From a virus: a DNA stretch of 35,127 nucleotides. Below are positions 8,415 through 15,494 of this stretch, one piece after another. The notes under the pieces are model-generated. The model was not told the DNA's origin, did not search any database, and worked only from the letters and a program-made list of their open reading frames with translations. The stretch lies in IMG/VR virus record IMGVR_UViG_3300046791_000326, positions 1 through 35,127 of that record. One strand, given 5' to 3'. The translations under genes were made by a program, and so were the position numbers. How positions within the stretch are numbered: the stretch's first letter is position 1; the number at the start of each line of letters is the position of its first letter.

Positions 8415-9938
8415 GTGACGAACTTCAAATTCGTAGTCGACCGCATCAACAACGCCTACCCCTGGCTGCTCCAGTGGAACACGCACGAGGCGTGCGGTGA
8501 ATTTCTCCAGCGCGTCTGCAATGAACCGGAGTGCAAAGCGGAGCGCGTGGGCCTGCTCTCGAAAGACCCAGGCGAGAACGGCTACGAATTTCCCAATGGG
8601 ATTCGGACGTCGCACGACGTCATCGCATTACCCAATGGCGAGCGTACAGATATCGTGCAGAGCGCGGGCGGGCATCCGGCTCCCGGTGGCCCCGCATGGG
8701 GCGTCATCCCTCCCGACCAGTGGCGCCCGCATAACGTCTGGGTGGACATCTCGAGCTGGCCGATTTACGACTCGCACACGCCGCATGATGCCGGTCCGAC
8801 GGGTGTATGCGAAGTTGGGTTCGGGTGGTTCTGCCTGATGACGGCACTCGCCGAATGGCCCGACGAAGCCAAGGCCAACATGGACTGGATTCTCAAGAAC
8901 ATCAACCCCTCCTGCTTCCGGGTGATGCTCGCGGTTGAGGGTGAGTCGCACATGCAGGGCAGCGACCCCGATGTCTGGTCAGAAGCTGGCGTGTTCATCA
9001 ACGAAGATTGGGAGAACCGCTACCGCAAGATGCTCGAATGGGTCAAGAGTTTCGGCAAGCAAGTCCACGCCACCGTCTATGGAGGCCGGAACCAGACCCC
9101 CACTGAGGCCGATCGCAATGCCTTTCACAGCCGCATCATCGCGGCGAGCGACGGTCTGTGGGATGCCATTCGCTCCTTCGAATGCGCCAACGAGTACAAG
9201 GTCAATAAGTGGACGACGCCGGAAGTGCGGGCAATGGGACGCGACCTGCGCGCCAAACTCCCTGCAGGATTCCGCCTCTCGCTGTCGTCACCGGATGCGG
9301 CACACACCGGGTCTGGCGATATGAGCAACGAGGTGATGGAGGCGTCCTTCGAGGAACTCTATGGCGGTGATGACCACGCCGGGGCCAACGAAATCACCAT
9401 CCACACGATGCGGGACGGCGGCAAGTGGAGCGACCCGTACTCCTACAACTTCTGTATGCCCGACATGCCGAAGATCAACAACGAGCCGCCGGGGCCTGGC
9501 AGTTCAGCAGGCGGGATGTACACGACTGGCGCCGATGTGGAGAAGGATCTCAGTAACACCATCGGTGCGGGCTGGGCGATGTACATGGGCCACTCGGAGT
9601 GGTGCGTGTGGAACGGCCATTTGCCTGATTGCTACTATAACTCTTGGCGCGAAATCAAGAACGTGTGGGAACTTCCCAACATGCCTGAGTGCGCAGCAGC
9701 GATGAAGGCTCACACTGGAGAACCCGAGATGGCGATTCCCGCATATGACGAGGGCTGGATTTCTGATGTCGTGCGGCCTGCAGTCGTGGCTCAGTATACC
9801 GAAGCAAACCATCCACTCGACGACATGTACCCGGTGTGGATCACCCGCACGCAGTACGATTACGATGCTGGATTGAGCAAGGACGACAGCCTCAATAAAC
9901 ACATCAGCGAATTGCGTGTCGCCCTTGGGTTGTCTTAG
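8415..9938 (+). CDS. Glycoside-hydrolase-like phage protein (two domains)
   Basis: A 507-residue protein from GTG 8415, with GGAG at 8405-8408. Residues 1-110 are a separate domain with a conserved-looking core (EACGEFLQRVC and the segment PNGIRTSHDVIALPNG) that I have seen in phage proteins of unknown function. Residues 125-430 resemble a TIM-barrel hydrolase of clan GH-A type. ECANEY near 256-261 has the A-N-E form of the acid/base strand, and INNEPPGP near 354-361 is a candidate nucleophile strand. HSEW occurs near 393. The protein sits after a small membrane protein and before the convergent early operon, so a cell-wall or capsule-degrading role is plausible. The substrate is not visible and no signal peptide is seen. 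Confidence 0.55.
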   Translation: MTNFKFVVDRINNAYPWLLQWNTHEACGEFLQRVCNEPECKAERVGLLSKDPGENGYEFPNGIRTSHDVIALPNGERTDIVQSAGGHPAPGGPAWGVIPPDQWRPHNVWVDISSWPIYDSHTPHDAGPTGVCEVGFGWFCLMTALAEWPDEAKANMDWILKNINPSCFRVMLAVEGESHMQGSDPDVWSEAGVFINEDWENRYRKMLEWVKSFGKQVHATVYGGRNQTPTEADRNAFHSRIIAASDGLWDAIRSFECANEYKVNKWTTPEVRAMGRDLRAKLPAGFRLSLSSPDAAHTGSGDMSNEVMEASFEELYGGDDHAGANEITIHTMRDGGKWSDPYSYNFCMPDMPKINNEPPGPGSSAGGMYTTGADVEKDLSNTIGAGWAMYMGHSEWCVWNGHLPDCYYNSWREIKNVWELPNMPECAAAMKAHTGEPEMAIPAYDEGWISDVVRPAVVAQYTEANHPLDDMYPVWITRTQYDYDAGLSKDDSLNKHISELRVALGLS

Positions 9939-10004
9939 CTGCTCTGCTCGGTCATGTCCACACCGTTCACAGGTGACGTGCTGTTCCGGCGGCATGTCAC
10001 TCAT
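9504..10004 (-). CDS. Start-coupled antisense reading frame with a zinc motif (doubtful length)
   Basis: ATG at 10004 overlaps the stop of the coiled-coil gene (ATGA), as is typical of this operon. The first residues, including VTCERCGHD, look like a real small zinc protein. The frame then has no stop until 9504 and runs for 435 bases antisense to the hydrolase-like gene, where it looks like a shadow. Either a short gene lost its stop codon by deletion, or the overlap at the start is coincidental. Only the first 20-25 codons look convincing. Confidence 0.25.
   Translation of the reverse strand: MSDMPPEQHVTCERCGHDRAEQLRQPKGDTQFADVFIEAVVLAQSSIVIVLRAGDPHRVHVVEWMVCFGILSHDCRPHDIRNPALVICGNRHLGFSSVSLHRCCALRHVGKFPHVLDFAPRVIVAIRQMAVPHAPLRVAHVHRPARTDGVTEILLHIGASRVHPAC
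9973..10000. terminator. Hairpin between convergent genes
   Basis: GTGACGTGC (9973-9981) pairs with GCATGTCAC (9992-10000), nine pairs with one G-U, around a ten-base loop. It lies between the end of the rightward hydrolase-like gene and the end of the leftward early operon. There is no U-tract on either side, so intrinsic termination is uncertain. Confidence 0.35.
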
Positions 10005-10225
10005 GGATGCTCACGTCCGTTGAGGCGGTCGCGCAGTTCGAGCACTAATTGCTCCAGCCGGTTGACCGTGACGCGCAGGTCCTCATGCTCGTCCTTGGCG
10101 TGCAGGGCCGCGTCCACGACTTGCACCAAGGCGGTGCCGGCGGAGGCAAGTTCCTGATGGGCCGCGATGAGATGCTCGGAGGCCTTCTTGAGTCCTTCGA
10201 GTTGGTCGCGAAAATACGGGTCCAT
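10001..10225 (-). CDS. Small coiled-coil protein
   Basis: A 74-residue, helical, charged protein with heptad-like leucines through most of its length (LEGLKK, then LRVTVNRLEQLVLELRDRL). The ribosome site GAGGGAGG lies about seven bases before ATG 10225. Length and shape resemble small phage accessory proteins that oligomerise through a coiled coil; no family is assigned. It is preceded by a 97-base G+C-rich leader that can fold, unlike the tightly overlapping genes further upstream, so it may have its own promoter. Confidence 0.7.
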   Translation of the reverse strand: MDPYFRDQLEGLKKASEHLIAAHQELASAGTALVQVVDAALHAKDEHEDLRVTVNRLEQLVLELRDRLNGREHP

Positions 10226-10322
10226 GATCGCCCTCCCTCAAGGGCACCTCAGAAGGTTGGCGGCAACCGGTGAGGAACCGGGCTTCGGGGCTCGAGACCC
10301 TAGCCGCCGTCTCTAGCATACC
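10226..10322 (-). promoter_or_regulatory. Structured leader before the coiled-coil gene
   Basis: This is the only sizeable gap near the distal end of the leftward operon. It holds several alternative stems: GGTTG 10255-10259 with CAACC 10264-10268; CCGG 10267-10270 with CCGG 10278-10281; and an outer pair GGCGGC 10259-10264 with GCCGCC 10303-10308. The first two share bases and exclude each other. A TATGCT -10-like element (minus strand, 10315-10320) stands upstream without a recognisable -35. It may be a promoter plus folded leader. Confidence 0.3.
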
Positions 10323-10544
10323 TTAGCGCACCAGCCGCAGCCCTGACCGGGTCTGCTGCTCTCGCCGCGCATCAATCCTCGCCCAGAACTGCTGCTGGCG
10401 TCTGAGCTCCTGAGCGACCTGCTCCGGCCGGAGCACCTTCCACACCTCGGTCACCGTCCCACATCTCGAGCAGGACACCTGACCCTCCAGCGGTGTGTAC
10501 CGCACCACGGTCTTGTGTCCGGTGAGGAGGCAGCGCAGATTCAT
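10323..10544 (-). CDS. Small zinc-ribbon protein, DUF1660-like
   Basis: A 73-residue protein. It starts with the hallmark of small prophage zinc proteins: RCLLTGHK followed by YTPLEGQVSCSRCG. The motif C-x-x-C-G with the upstream Cys and His probably binds one zinc ion. The C-terminal half is a basic Gln/Arg-rich helix. This resembles the DUF1660 group of prophage proteins, whose role is unknown. Its start overlaps the stop of the next upstream gene (ATGA), so translation is coupled. Confidence 0.7.
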   Translation of the reverse strand: MNLRCLLTGHKTVVRYTPLEGQVSCSRCGTVTEVWKVLRPEQVAQELRRQQQFWARIDARREQQTRSGLRLVR

Positions 10545-10816
10545 GGCTGCTCCTGACGGCAGTCGGCGAGATCAGCATCGGTCTTCGCAGGAAAATCCCA
10601 TTCGTGACCGCACTTCGCGCAGCGCCGATGTACAGACATGGACTCAGCCACATGCCATCCATCCGGGCATGGGTTATTGGGGGATGCCTCCTGCGCGGCG
10701 AGGGCGGCTAAGCATTCTTCCAGCAATTCGGCCCGCCATGTCTTGCTGCCATCTGAGTCTAAGCATTCCTGTATCCGCTCTCTGAGCGTCTGGGACGAGG
10801 GCTGGGGAGGGGTCAT
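10541..10816 (-). CDS. Hypothetical protein with C-terminal zinc knuckle
   Basis: A 91-residue protein. The N-terminal half is helical and acidic. The C-terminal half carries NPCPDGWHV and then RRCAKCGHEWDF, a cysteine pattern typical of a zinc ribbon. No family beyond that is recognised. It overlaps both neighbours by four bases (ATGA), which supports its being a real gene in the leftward operon. Confidence 0.65.
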   Translation of the reverse strand: MTPPQPSSQTLRERIQECLDSDGSKTWRAELLEECLAALAAQEASPNNPCPDGWHVAESMSVHRRCAKCGHEWDFPAKTDADLADCRQEQP

Positions 10817-11064
10817 TGCGTCACCAGGGCCATGAGCTCGTCGGGCGTGCTCACGAATTTCAGCGGGAAGCCAGCAGCTTCGAGGCGCTTCTGGGTCGGT
10901 GTCTTGGGCGTTTTCGCGCTCTTGAAATCGACGGCAAACAGCGAACCCCGCCGCGTGTAAATGAGGGCGTCGATGGAGGTATTCAGCAGCAGCACGACTG
11001 CCCCCATCTGCCGGGCGAGGGCGGTGAGGCTGGCGGCGGTGGTATCGACACGGGCCTTCCTCAT
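10813..11064 (-). CDS. Small PD-(D/E)XK nuclease-like protein
   Basis: An 83-residue protein. The core runs helix, strand, strand: SIDALIYTRRGSLFAVDFKS followed by TPTQKRLEAAG and a C-terminal VSTPDELMALV. This matches the compact phage nuclease fold related to VRR-NUC or Holliday-resolvase-like proteins, with an Asp in SIDAL and D-x-K in VDFKS as candidate metal ligands. In such phages it sits with recombination genes, as here with YqaJ, ERF and NinB. Starting at ATG 11064 gives an ATGA overlap with the upstream micro-gene; an extension to 11121 would overlap that gene more and is less likely. Confidence 0.65.
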   Translation of the reverse strand: MRKARVDTTAASLTALARQMGAVVLLLNTSIDALIYTRRGSLFAVDFKSAKTPKTPTQKRLEAAGFPLKFVSTPDELMALVTQ

Positions 11065-11186
11065 ACCGTCACCGGTTCGTCGGTCCCCTCCGACCGTTCG
11101 CAGTCGTAGCAGTCCAGGCAATGGCGGAACCAGCGCCCCGTGCGCCGGCCCCGTATCCAGCGGCTCCAGCGATGCACATGCCTCAT
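11061..11186 (-). CDS. 41-residue Arg/Trp-rich zinc micro-protein
   Basis: This short gene overlaps the downstream nuclease-like gene (ATGA at 11061-11064) and the upstream gene (ATGA at 11183-11186). Its product has a very basic Trp-rich N-terminus, then HCLDCYDCE, a C-x-x-C-x-x-C cluster that could bind metal, and an acidic tail. Coupling at both ends is the main evidence. No family is recognised; nucleic-acid binding would fit the composition. Confidence 0.6.
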   Translation of the reverse strand: MRHVHRWSRWIRGRRTGRWFRHCLDCYDCERSEGTDEPVTV

Positions 11187-11377
11187 GGGTTCACGAGCAG
11201 GATGAGGTTCATGTAGGCGACGGCGAGGGCATCTTCCGGTTCCAGCCCCGACTCATAGAGCCGTTGCTGCTCCACGGCGATGATGGGTTGCAAGGCGCTG
11301 AAGTGCGGCAACTTCCGCATCTCCCGGATGAGTGCCCAGGTCTTCCGCTGCATCTGCTTTTCCAGCCACTGCCTCAT
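11183..11377 (-). CDS. Small helical hypothetical protein
   Basis: A 64-residue protein from ATG 11377, chosen because it overlaps the upstream stop (ATGA); the frame is open for 13 more codons into the previous gene. It is all-helical, basic at the N-terminus (MRQWLEKQMQRKTW) and ends in a hydrophobic helix (EDALAVAYMNLILLVNP). No family is recognised. It belongs to the tightly packed leftward operon. Confidence 0.6.
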   Translation of the reverse strand: MRQWLEKQMQRKTWALIREMRKLPHFSALQPIIAVEQQRLYESGLEPEDALAVAYMNLILLVNP

Positions 11378-11637
11378 GGCTTCAGCGCCTCCACTTTGGC
11401 TTTGAGCCGGCGCCATTCGTCCTGCGGCATCTTGCCCTTCCAGCGCTGTAATTCCTCGAGCTTTTCCTGATACTCATCAGCCGCCCGCCGCTGCCGAATC
11501 TTCTCGGCCATCTCCTCGGGCACACGCAACACCTTGACCGGCACGAACCGGCTGACCTTCTTCTTGGGAGCAGTGGGTGTCGTGAGAAAGCGTGTGAGGT
11601 GTTCATTCCGCTTTGCCCCGAACAAATCGTCAGCCAT
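11374..11637 (-). CDS. Small charged helical protein
   Basis: An 87-residue protein. The N-terminal third contains a basic patch (APKKKVSRFVPVKVLRVP). The rest is a charged helix with a possible coiled coil (EYQEKLEELQRWKGKM). ATG 11637 is preferred to GTG 11643 because GAGGG then lies seven to eight bases upstream, a normal spacing. It is the first gene after a 277-base gap and may have its own promoter. No function is assigned. Confidence 0.6.
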   Translation of the reverse strand: MADDLFGAKRNEHLTRFLTTPTAPKKKVSRFVPVKVLRVPEEMAEKIRQRRAADEYQEKLEELQRWKGKMPQDEWRRLKAKVEALKP

Positions 11638-11914
11638 GCACACGCCCTCTATTCCCTCTCTCTACTGGAGCGCGGGTGAGAGAGATTCTGAAACGGTCTC
11701 TCGGCCTCCGACGACGGCACACCGCCTGCCCTCGGTCTGGGATGATCCGTGCCGAACACATCCCCAGGTTCCTTTTCAGGCCGTCACATCCACGAGAACT
11801 ATCCCCTCGTGTTCTCGAGAGGGAGAGACTTTGCGCATGGTCGTCAGGGCGAAGACGTTGCCCGCTTGCCCCCGTGGACTCTCCGTCGCTTGGTGCGGTT
11901 TACTCTTCCCGCCG
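11638..11914. other. Non-coding gap inside the early operon, with alternative hairpins
   Basis: This is the longest gap in the leftward operon. CGAGAAC (11793-11799) pairs with GTTCTCG (11811-11817). A competing stem, CACGAG (11791-11796) with CTCGTG (11806-11811), uses overlapping bases, so only one can form at a time. A 43-codon Arg-rich minus-strand frame from ATG 11761 to 11630 has an AAGGA ribosome site but an unconvincing composition. The gap may hold a processing site, attenuator or promoter. Confidence 0.3.
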
Positions 11915-12289
11915 TCAAGAGCGCTTCGGGTGCTCTTCCCCATTCCCCCGAGGCTGAGGGCCTGCCTTGTTTTCCTGCCGCAAATTTTTCTCGTCAAAAA
12001 CCAATTGCTGAGCTAGGTTCTCACGCGCTGCCTGTTCGGCACGGAGCCGGTGCCTCTGCTCATAGGCCTCGTGCATGTGCTCGTTAGAGGGATACAGGTC
12101 CCATTGCTCGACCTTCGCGAGCGGCACCCATCGCTGGGCGGACGATTCGCCGAGAAACCATTCAAAGAGTTGTACGAGGACGCCCTGATCGGTGACGGCG
12201 AGGATTTCGCCCTGCCATTCCACTAGCCGATGAGGGCCGTAGAAACTGTGGAAGAAGCGGCCCACGAGTGGGTGCTGTGGCGTTTTCAT
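11915..12289 (-). CDS. Conserved phage protein of unknown function
   Basis: A 124-residue protein with a mixed N-terminal domain: VGRFFHSFYGPHRLVEWQG, then LVQLFEWFLGE and WVPL, a pattern I have seen in phage accessory proteins without known function. A charged helical region follows (HMHEAYEQRHRLRAEQAA), and the tail is basic and unstructured. The SH3-like look of the first half suggests a small beta barrel. Its ATG overlaps the stop of the upstream gene (ATGA). Confidence 0.65.
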   Translation of the reverse strand: MKTPQHPLVGRFFHSFYGPHRLVEWQGEILAVTDQGVLVQLFEWFLGESSAQRWVPLAKVEQWDLYPSNEHMHEAYEQRHRLRAEQAARENLAQQLVFDEKNLRQENKAGPQPRGNGEEHPKRS

Positions 12290-12489
12290 CGCACGCTTTC
12301 AGCGACGATCCATTCCGCGAGAAATTCCACTTGGTCGCGGCGGCGTGGTGTCGACATCTCAAACGCGAGACATAGTGTGCTGATGACCTTTTCAATCGCG
12401 TGTCGCGGACAGCCGGCAATGGACAGTTCACGGACGATGGTGGTCAACGCCCTGGCCTCACGATCAGAGATGGCGACCTTAGCCCACAC
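12286..12489 (-). CDS. Small hypothetical protein
   Basis: A 67-residue helical protein containing SDREARALTTIVREL and FLAEWIVAES. The start is uncertain. GTG 12489 gives a short overlap with the HNH gene, while the frame stays open to 12570, inside that gene. The stop overlaps the next start (ATGA), which supports expression. No family is recognised. Confidence 0.5.
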   Translation of the reverse strand: MWAKVAISDREARALTTIVRELSIAGCPRHAIEKVISTLCLAFEMSTPRRRDQVEFLAEWIVAESVR

Positions 12490-12883
12490 CGAGTGACACC
12501 CACTGCTGCTGTTCGTCGCTGAGGTAGAACGCACATAATCCGTGTGTGCCATACGTGGTCTCGGGTTCAATCCTGAGATCGCCGGAGTGATGACTTCCGC
12601 GCTCCCCGATGTGGTGGGGGAAACACAACACGAGCATCAATTCCGGCTTGGTGCGATCGAGTTGCTTGTCACCCCCGATACCTTTGTGGTGAAGGTGAGC
12701 CACATTCGGCGCCCACCCTTTCGACAAGTTCCGGCAACCCGGCACACGGCAGCGATTCCCATCGCGCGCTTTCACGAGGGCTTTGGCCTTGAGCTCCAAC
12801 GTGCGCCGGGAGGCTCGCCGTTCGAGCAGTTCCTTGCGGCGCTCGCCGCGCTCAGGCTTCGGGCAGGCGGTGCTGAGTGTCAC
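12479..12883 (-). CDS. HNH endonuclease
   Basis: A 134-residue protein. After a basic N-terminal helix it shows RVPGC, then VAHLHHKGIGGD and LVLCFPHH. This is the classic HNH core: zinc cysteines, the His-His pair at the first beta strand, and the final C-x-x-H-H. Such single-domain HNH proteins nick or cut DNA. In phages they act as homing, packaging or recombination-associated nucleases; which applies here is not visible. Its ATG overlaps the stop of the NinB-like gene (ATGA). Confidence 0.8.
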   Translation of the reverse strand: MTLSTACPKPERGERRKELLERRASRRTLELKAKALVKARDGNRCRVPGCRNLSKGWAPNVAHLHHKGIGGDKQLDRTKPELMLVLCFPHHIGERGSHHSGDLRIEPETTYGTHGLCAFYLSDEQQQWVSLGVG

Positions 12884-13344
12884 GCGGCCCTCCGCTTGGG
12901 CTTGCCGTAAATCTCCGGGTGGTTCCGCCGATACTCATCAGGTGCTGTGAGAATCACGCCGCACTCGGCCGCGATGATGAGCGTCTGCTCGATGAGGTCG
13001 GAAAACTCCTGCACCGTCAGCGTCGAGGTGTGCAGTTTATTGGGCACTGTCACGACTTCGCCCGTAATCGCATGGGTGGCCTCATGCGTGCCGAAGACAT
13101 GCTCCAGTAGTTGGCGCTTCAGCTCGTCGATGTCGTGGCCTTCCTCACGCGCCCACGGTTGCACCATCGCATGGAAGCCGCGCCCTTGCGCCTCGGTGCG
13201 CTTCTGCCGACGCGGCCGAATCTCCAGGGCGACTTCTTGGCCCTTAAGCTTCTTCGCCACGAAGGCGCGAAACTTCTTCGACTCGATTGGGTCAAGGGCG
13301 AACTTCCCGGTGTCCTCATGGACGTAGCCGTAGAAGACGCTCAT
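12880..13344 (-). CDS. NinB-like recombination protein
   Basis: A 154-residue protein starting at ATG 13344, which has GGAG about eight bases upstream and overlaps the preceding micro-gene (ATGA). The core pattern matches the lambda NinB/Orf family: RPRRQKRTEAQGRGFHAM in place of the usual KRSLDQN-x-x-H-A-M, a helix with LKRQLLEHVFG, then EFSDLIEQTLIIAAECGV. NinB/Orf proteins assist phage homologous recombination, replacing host RecFOR function in lambda. Finding it beside YqaJ and ERF genes supports that role. The family assignment rests on pattern memory. Confidence 0.65.
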   Translation of the reverse strand: MSVFYGYVHEDTGKFALDPIESKKFRAFVAKKLKGQEVALEIRPRRQKRTEAQGRGFHAMVQPWAREEGHDIDELKRQLLEHVFGTHEATHAITGEVVTVPNKLHTSTLTVQEFSDLIEQTLIIAAECGVILTAPDEYRRNHPEIYGKPKRRAA

Positions 13345-13424
13345 GGCCGTGACTCCAGTCGTCGCTGTCGAAGTTGTCGCTGGTAGAGCTTTGCGCAGAC
13401 CCTGCAGTGACGGTGTCCATTCAT
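13341..13424 (-). CDS. 27-residue micro-protein with a Cys pair
   Basis: The ATG overlaps the stop of the upstream 46-codon gene by one base (TGATG), and its own stop overlaps the NinB-like start (ATGA). The product is very basic with a HCRVC motif near the N-terminus and an Arg/Gln-rich helix after it. Exact coupling at both ends is the only strong evidence. It could be a real micro-protein or a translational bridge for the NinB-like gene. Confidence 0.45.
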   Translation of the reverse strand: MNGHRHCRVCAKLYQRQLRQRRLESRP

Positions 13425-13564
13425 CACGCACTCCGCTGCAGAATCGTGTCGAGCAATGCCTTCAAGAGCGCAACGAGGTCAGTCGGGTTCGACGGCGGCG
13501 GTGCGGGCGGACAGTAGATGTCCCGCGTGTCGCCCCAGTACGATTTATCGAAGAGGCTAGACAT
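13424..13564 (-). CDS. 46-residue hypothetical protein
   Basis: The ATG at 13564 overlaps the end of the YqaJ gene, and the stop overlaps the following micro-gene start. The N-terminal half (SLFDKSYWGDTRDIYCPPAP) resembles a short motif peptide, followed by a Pro linker and a Leu-rich helix (TDLVALLKALLDTIL). The clean operon fit and amphipathic C-terminal helix support coding. No family is recognised; a partner-binding peptide of the recombination proteins is a guess. Confidence 0.55.
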   Translation of the reverse strand: MSSLFDKSYWGDTRDIYCPPAPPPSNPTDLVALLKALLDTILQRSA

Positions 13565-14222
13565 GCGCCGCCTCCACGGCATGCCAGCCGAGCGCCGCCT
13601 GATACTCGCGCTCCACTTCCTCGAGAAAAACTCTCACCTTCGCCGCGTACGCCTCGATTTCGACGTCATTGCGCAGGTAGCGCACGTAGAAGGTGCGGAG
13701 ATGTGACGGCATCCTCGGGTCGAACGAGAGGAAGTCGCACCACTGAGCGTCGGTGACGAGCAGTTGATGGAGGATCTGTGGCCGGTGCTCAGCGGGGAGT
13801 TCAGCGGGACCACGCAGGTAGCCGAAGTGGGTGGCGCTCTTTGGACATTTTGCTTCTACGCACCCAACGACGTCGCCGATATGCCCGTCCAAAGACACGC
13901 CGATGGGCAGTTCGTTGTGCGCGATGAATCCGGTGCGGATCACGACGTTGCCCGTTAAGGCTTCGTACGCTGCGAGTGCCTCATCCTCATGTGCTGAACC
14001 CCAGGCCATGGCCTCGTTGACGAACCCGTTACCGGTGTCGTACGGCGTATCTGTCAACTTTTCCACCACGAGTCTGGTCCGAAGGTCACGGCGCGCAGCA
14101 GCCTCGCCACTACGGACAGACGCTAGTAGGTCCTTCGCGTCAGAGCCGCAAATTCTCTTGGCACGCGCTTGAAACCATGCCGGCGATTTTTGCGGCGCGT
14201 CGATGATAGTGAAGTTACGCAT
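13557..14222 (-). CDS. YqaJ-family recombination exonuclease
   Basis: A 221-residue protein from ATG 14222, an eight-base overlap with the HNH gene. Motifs of the lambda-exonuclease/YqaJ fold are present in order: QKSPAWFQARAKRICGSDA at the N-terminus, an MAWGSAHEDEAL helix, then GVSLDGHIGD and VEAKCP. The last two supply the Asp and E-x-K of the PD-(D/E)XK active site. These enzymes resect double-stranded ends 5' to 3' so that an annealing protein can pair the remaining strand. The ERF gene lies one gene upstream, so the two form an Exo/annealase pair. Confidence 0.85.
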   Translation of the reverse strand: MRNFTIIDAPQKSPAWFQARAKRICGSDAKDLLASVRSGEAAARRDLRTRLVVEKLTDTPYDTGNGFVNEAMAWGSAHEDEALAAYEALTGNVVIRTGFIAHNELPIGVSLDGHIGDVVGCVEAKCPKSATHFGYLRGPAELPAEHRPQILHQLLVTDAQWCDFLSFDPRMPSHLRTFYVRYLRNDVEIEAYAAKVRVFLEEVEREYQAALGWHAVEAAHV

Positions 14223-14877
14223 CGACCACCATCTTTCGTCGAGCCCACCATTGCCTGACTCCTTCTGACACGGCGGCACGATGGGCGGCTGGCAGTTTGC
14301 GTCCCTTCAGCGTGGCGGAAATCTTGCGCCGCATGTCCTCGGGTTTTGGTTTGCCGCCCAACTCCACCTGCATGTGATGGGCATGGCAGAGAAATGCGAT
14401 ATTTTCAGCCGCATTGTTTCTCGTGTTGCCGTCGATGTGATGGCGTTCAGCGACACGCGAGCAATTCGGCCGACTGCACGTTCCCGTATCGGCAAACCAT
14501 CGTCGTGCGCGATCGCGTCCAACTTTGTCAGAGGCGTCATCGCCCAGCCATCGCTGATTGCGTTCTCGCTCAGCAAATCGTGCCTGACGACTCATGCATC
14601 CGCACGACCGCGTGTTGCCGTTACGGAGTGACTGGCCAAGCGTGATGGTATGGGCACCGCATTCGCAGACGCACAACCACTGACGAAAGCCGTGCTTATT
14701 GCTGCCCCTTGACTCGAGCACAGTCAAACGGCCAAACGTCTGTCCAGTTAACGTGCCCTGTCTTGCGTTGTGGCCGCGAAGAAAGCGAAACGGCTGCCCC
14801 TTGGTGTAGCCCATCTGGGGCGATGTGACCGTCGCTAGATTGGTCGGCTGGCCGCACCCGCATTCGCAGAGCTTCAC
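14215..14877 (-). CDS. HNH endonuclease with zinc-ribbon N-terminus (homing type)
   Basis: A 220-residue protein. Residues 1-40 hold CECGCGQPTN and FLRGHNAR, a common N-terminal metal-binding module. Residues 42-95 look like an AP2-type DNA-binding part (GQTFGRLTVLESRG, then WLCVCECG). Residues 105-175 contain the HNH core (ERHHIDGNTRNNAAEN, then FLCHAHH). The tail carries a NUMOD-like helix-turn-helix (RRKISATLKGRKL). This composition is typical of phage homing endonucleases. Its insertion between YqaJ and ERF, genes usually adjacent, fits a mobile gene. Confidence 0.8.
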   Translation of the reverse strand: MKLCECGCGQPTNLATVTSPQMGYTKGQPFRFLRGHNARQGTLTGQTFGRLTVLESRGSNKHGFRQWLCVCECGAHTITLGQSLRNGNTRSCGCMSRQARFAERERNQRWLGDDASDKVGRDRARRWFADTGTCSRPNCSRVAERHHIDGNTRNNAAENIAFLCHAHHMQVELGGKPKPEDMRRKISATLKGRKLPAAHRAAVSEGVRQWWARRKMVVDA

Positions 14878-15482
14878 GCGACGGTCTCCGCCTTCGGAAC
14901 TTTCGCAGCAGTTTGCTTGAGCTTCATCCAGTCGTCGCCGTGATGCTGCGTTAAAAAATTCCGGTAGTCGGCCTTCGAGGATTTCCAGACTTTCTGTAGT
15001 TCTTCGATACCGGTGTCGGCCACGGCGGCGAGGTCGTGCAACCAGTTATCAAAGCCAGGCGGAGCCACGGCCTTGACTGGCGTCGGCTTGCTGCGGGCTT
15101 CCGCGCTCTCGGCGTCATCGTCTTCGGCGGCGACCCCGGCGATGGCGGCGAGTGCATAGCGGCGACCGTAGCTCGACGCTGATCCGAAGGCCTGCGGCCC
15201 GTCGTCTTTCGGGGTGAGCGACAGCGAGTCGCGGAGCCACTGCCCAGACGAGTGCATGAGCATGGTCGTGACGGTGACTTGGGTCTCGGTGTTGGAAATG
15301 GTCTGCGTATAGGCGATGCCGTGCTTACTCAGCGGGTCGGTGATGACGGCTCGCACGGAGGCCAAGCTCGCGAATTTGCTCTTGAAGAACGGGTTGGCAC
15401 TATCCTTGGTGGCGTTCTCGATTTCGCCTTGGGCTTTGGCGAGGGCTGCGGCGAGTTCGTTGATCTGGTCGGAGTGGGTCAC
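14874..15482 (-). CDS. erf: ERF-family single-strand annealing protein
   Basis: A 202-residue protein from GTG 15482 with AGGAGG eight bases upstream. Signature segments are the N-terminal NPFFKSKFASLASV, then DPLSKHGIAYTQ, and the C-terminal core FGSASSYGRRYALAAIAG ending in AAEDDDAE. All are hallmarks of the ERF family of phage P22. These proteins form rings that anneal complementary single strands in RecA-independent recombination and genome circularisation. The last 70 residues are a less conserved helical tail. It pairs with the YqaJ exonuclease downstream. Confidence 0.88.
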   Translation of the reverse strand: MTHSDQINELAAALAKAQGEIENATKDSANPFFKSKFASLASVRAVITDPLSKHGIAYTQTISNTETQVTVTTMLMHSSGQWLRDSLSLTPKDDGPQAFGSASSYGRRYALAAIAGVAAEDDDAESAEARSKPTPVKAVAPPGFDNWLHDLAAVADTGIEELQKVWKSSKADYRNFLTQHHGDDWMKLKQTAAKVPKAETVA

Positions 15483-15494
15483 GGGCTTCGCCTC

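Noticed and set aside
11630-11761. 43-codon Arg-rich minus-strand frame with an AAGGA site
   Set aside because: Composition looks random and the end overlaps the next gene out of pattern; kept only as a note in the gap.
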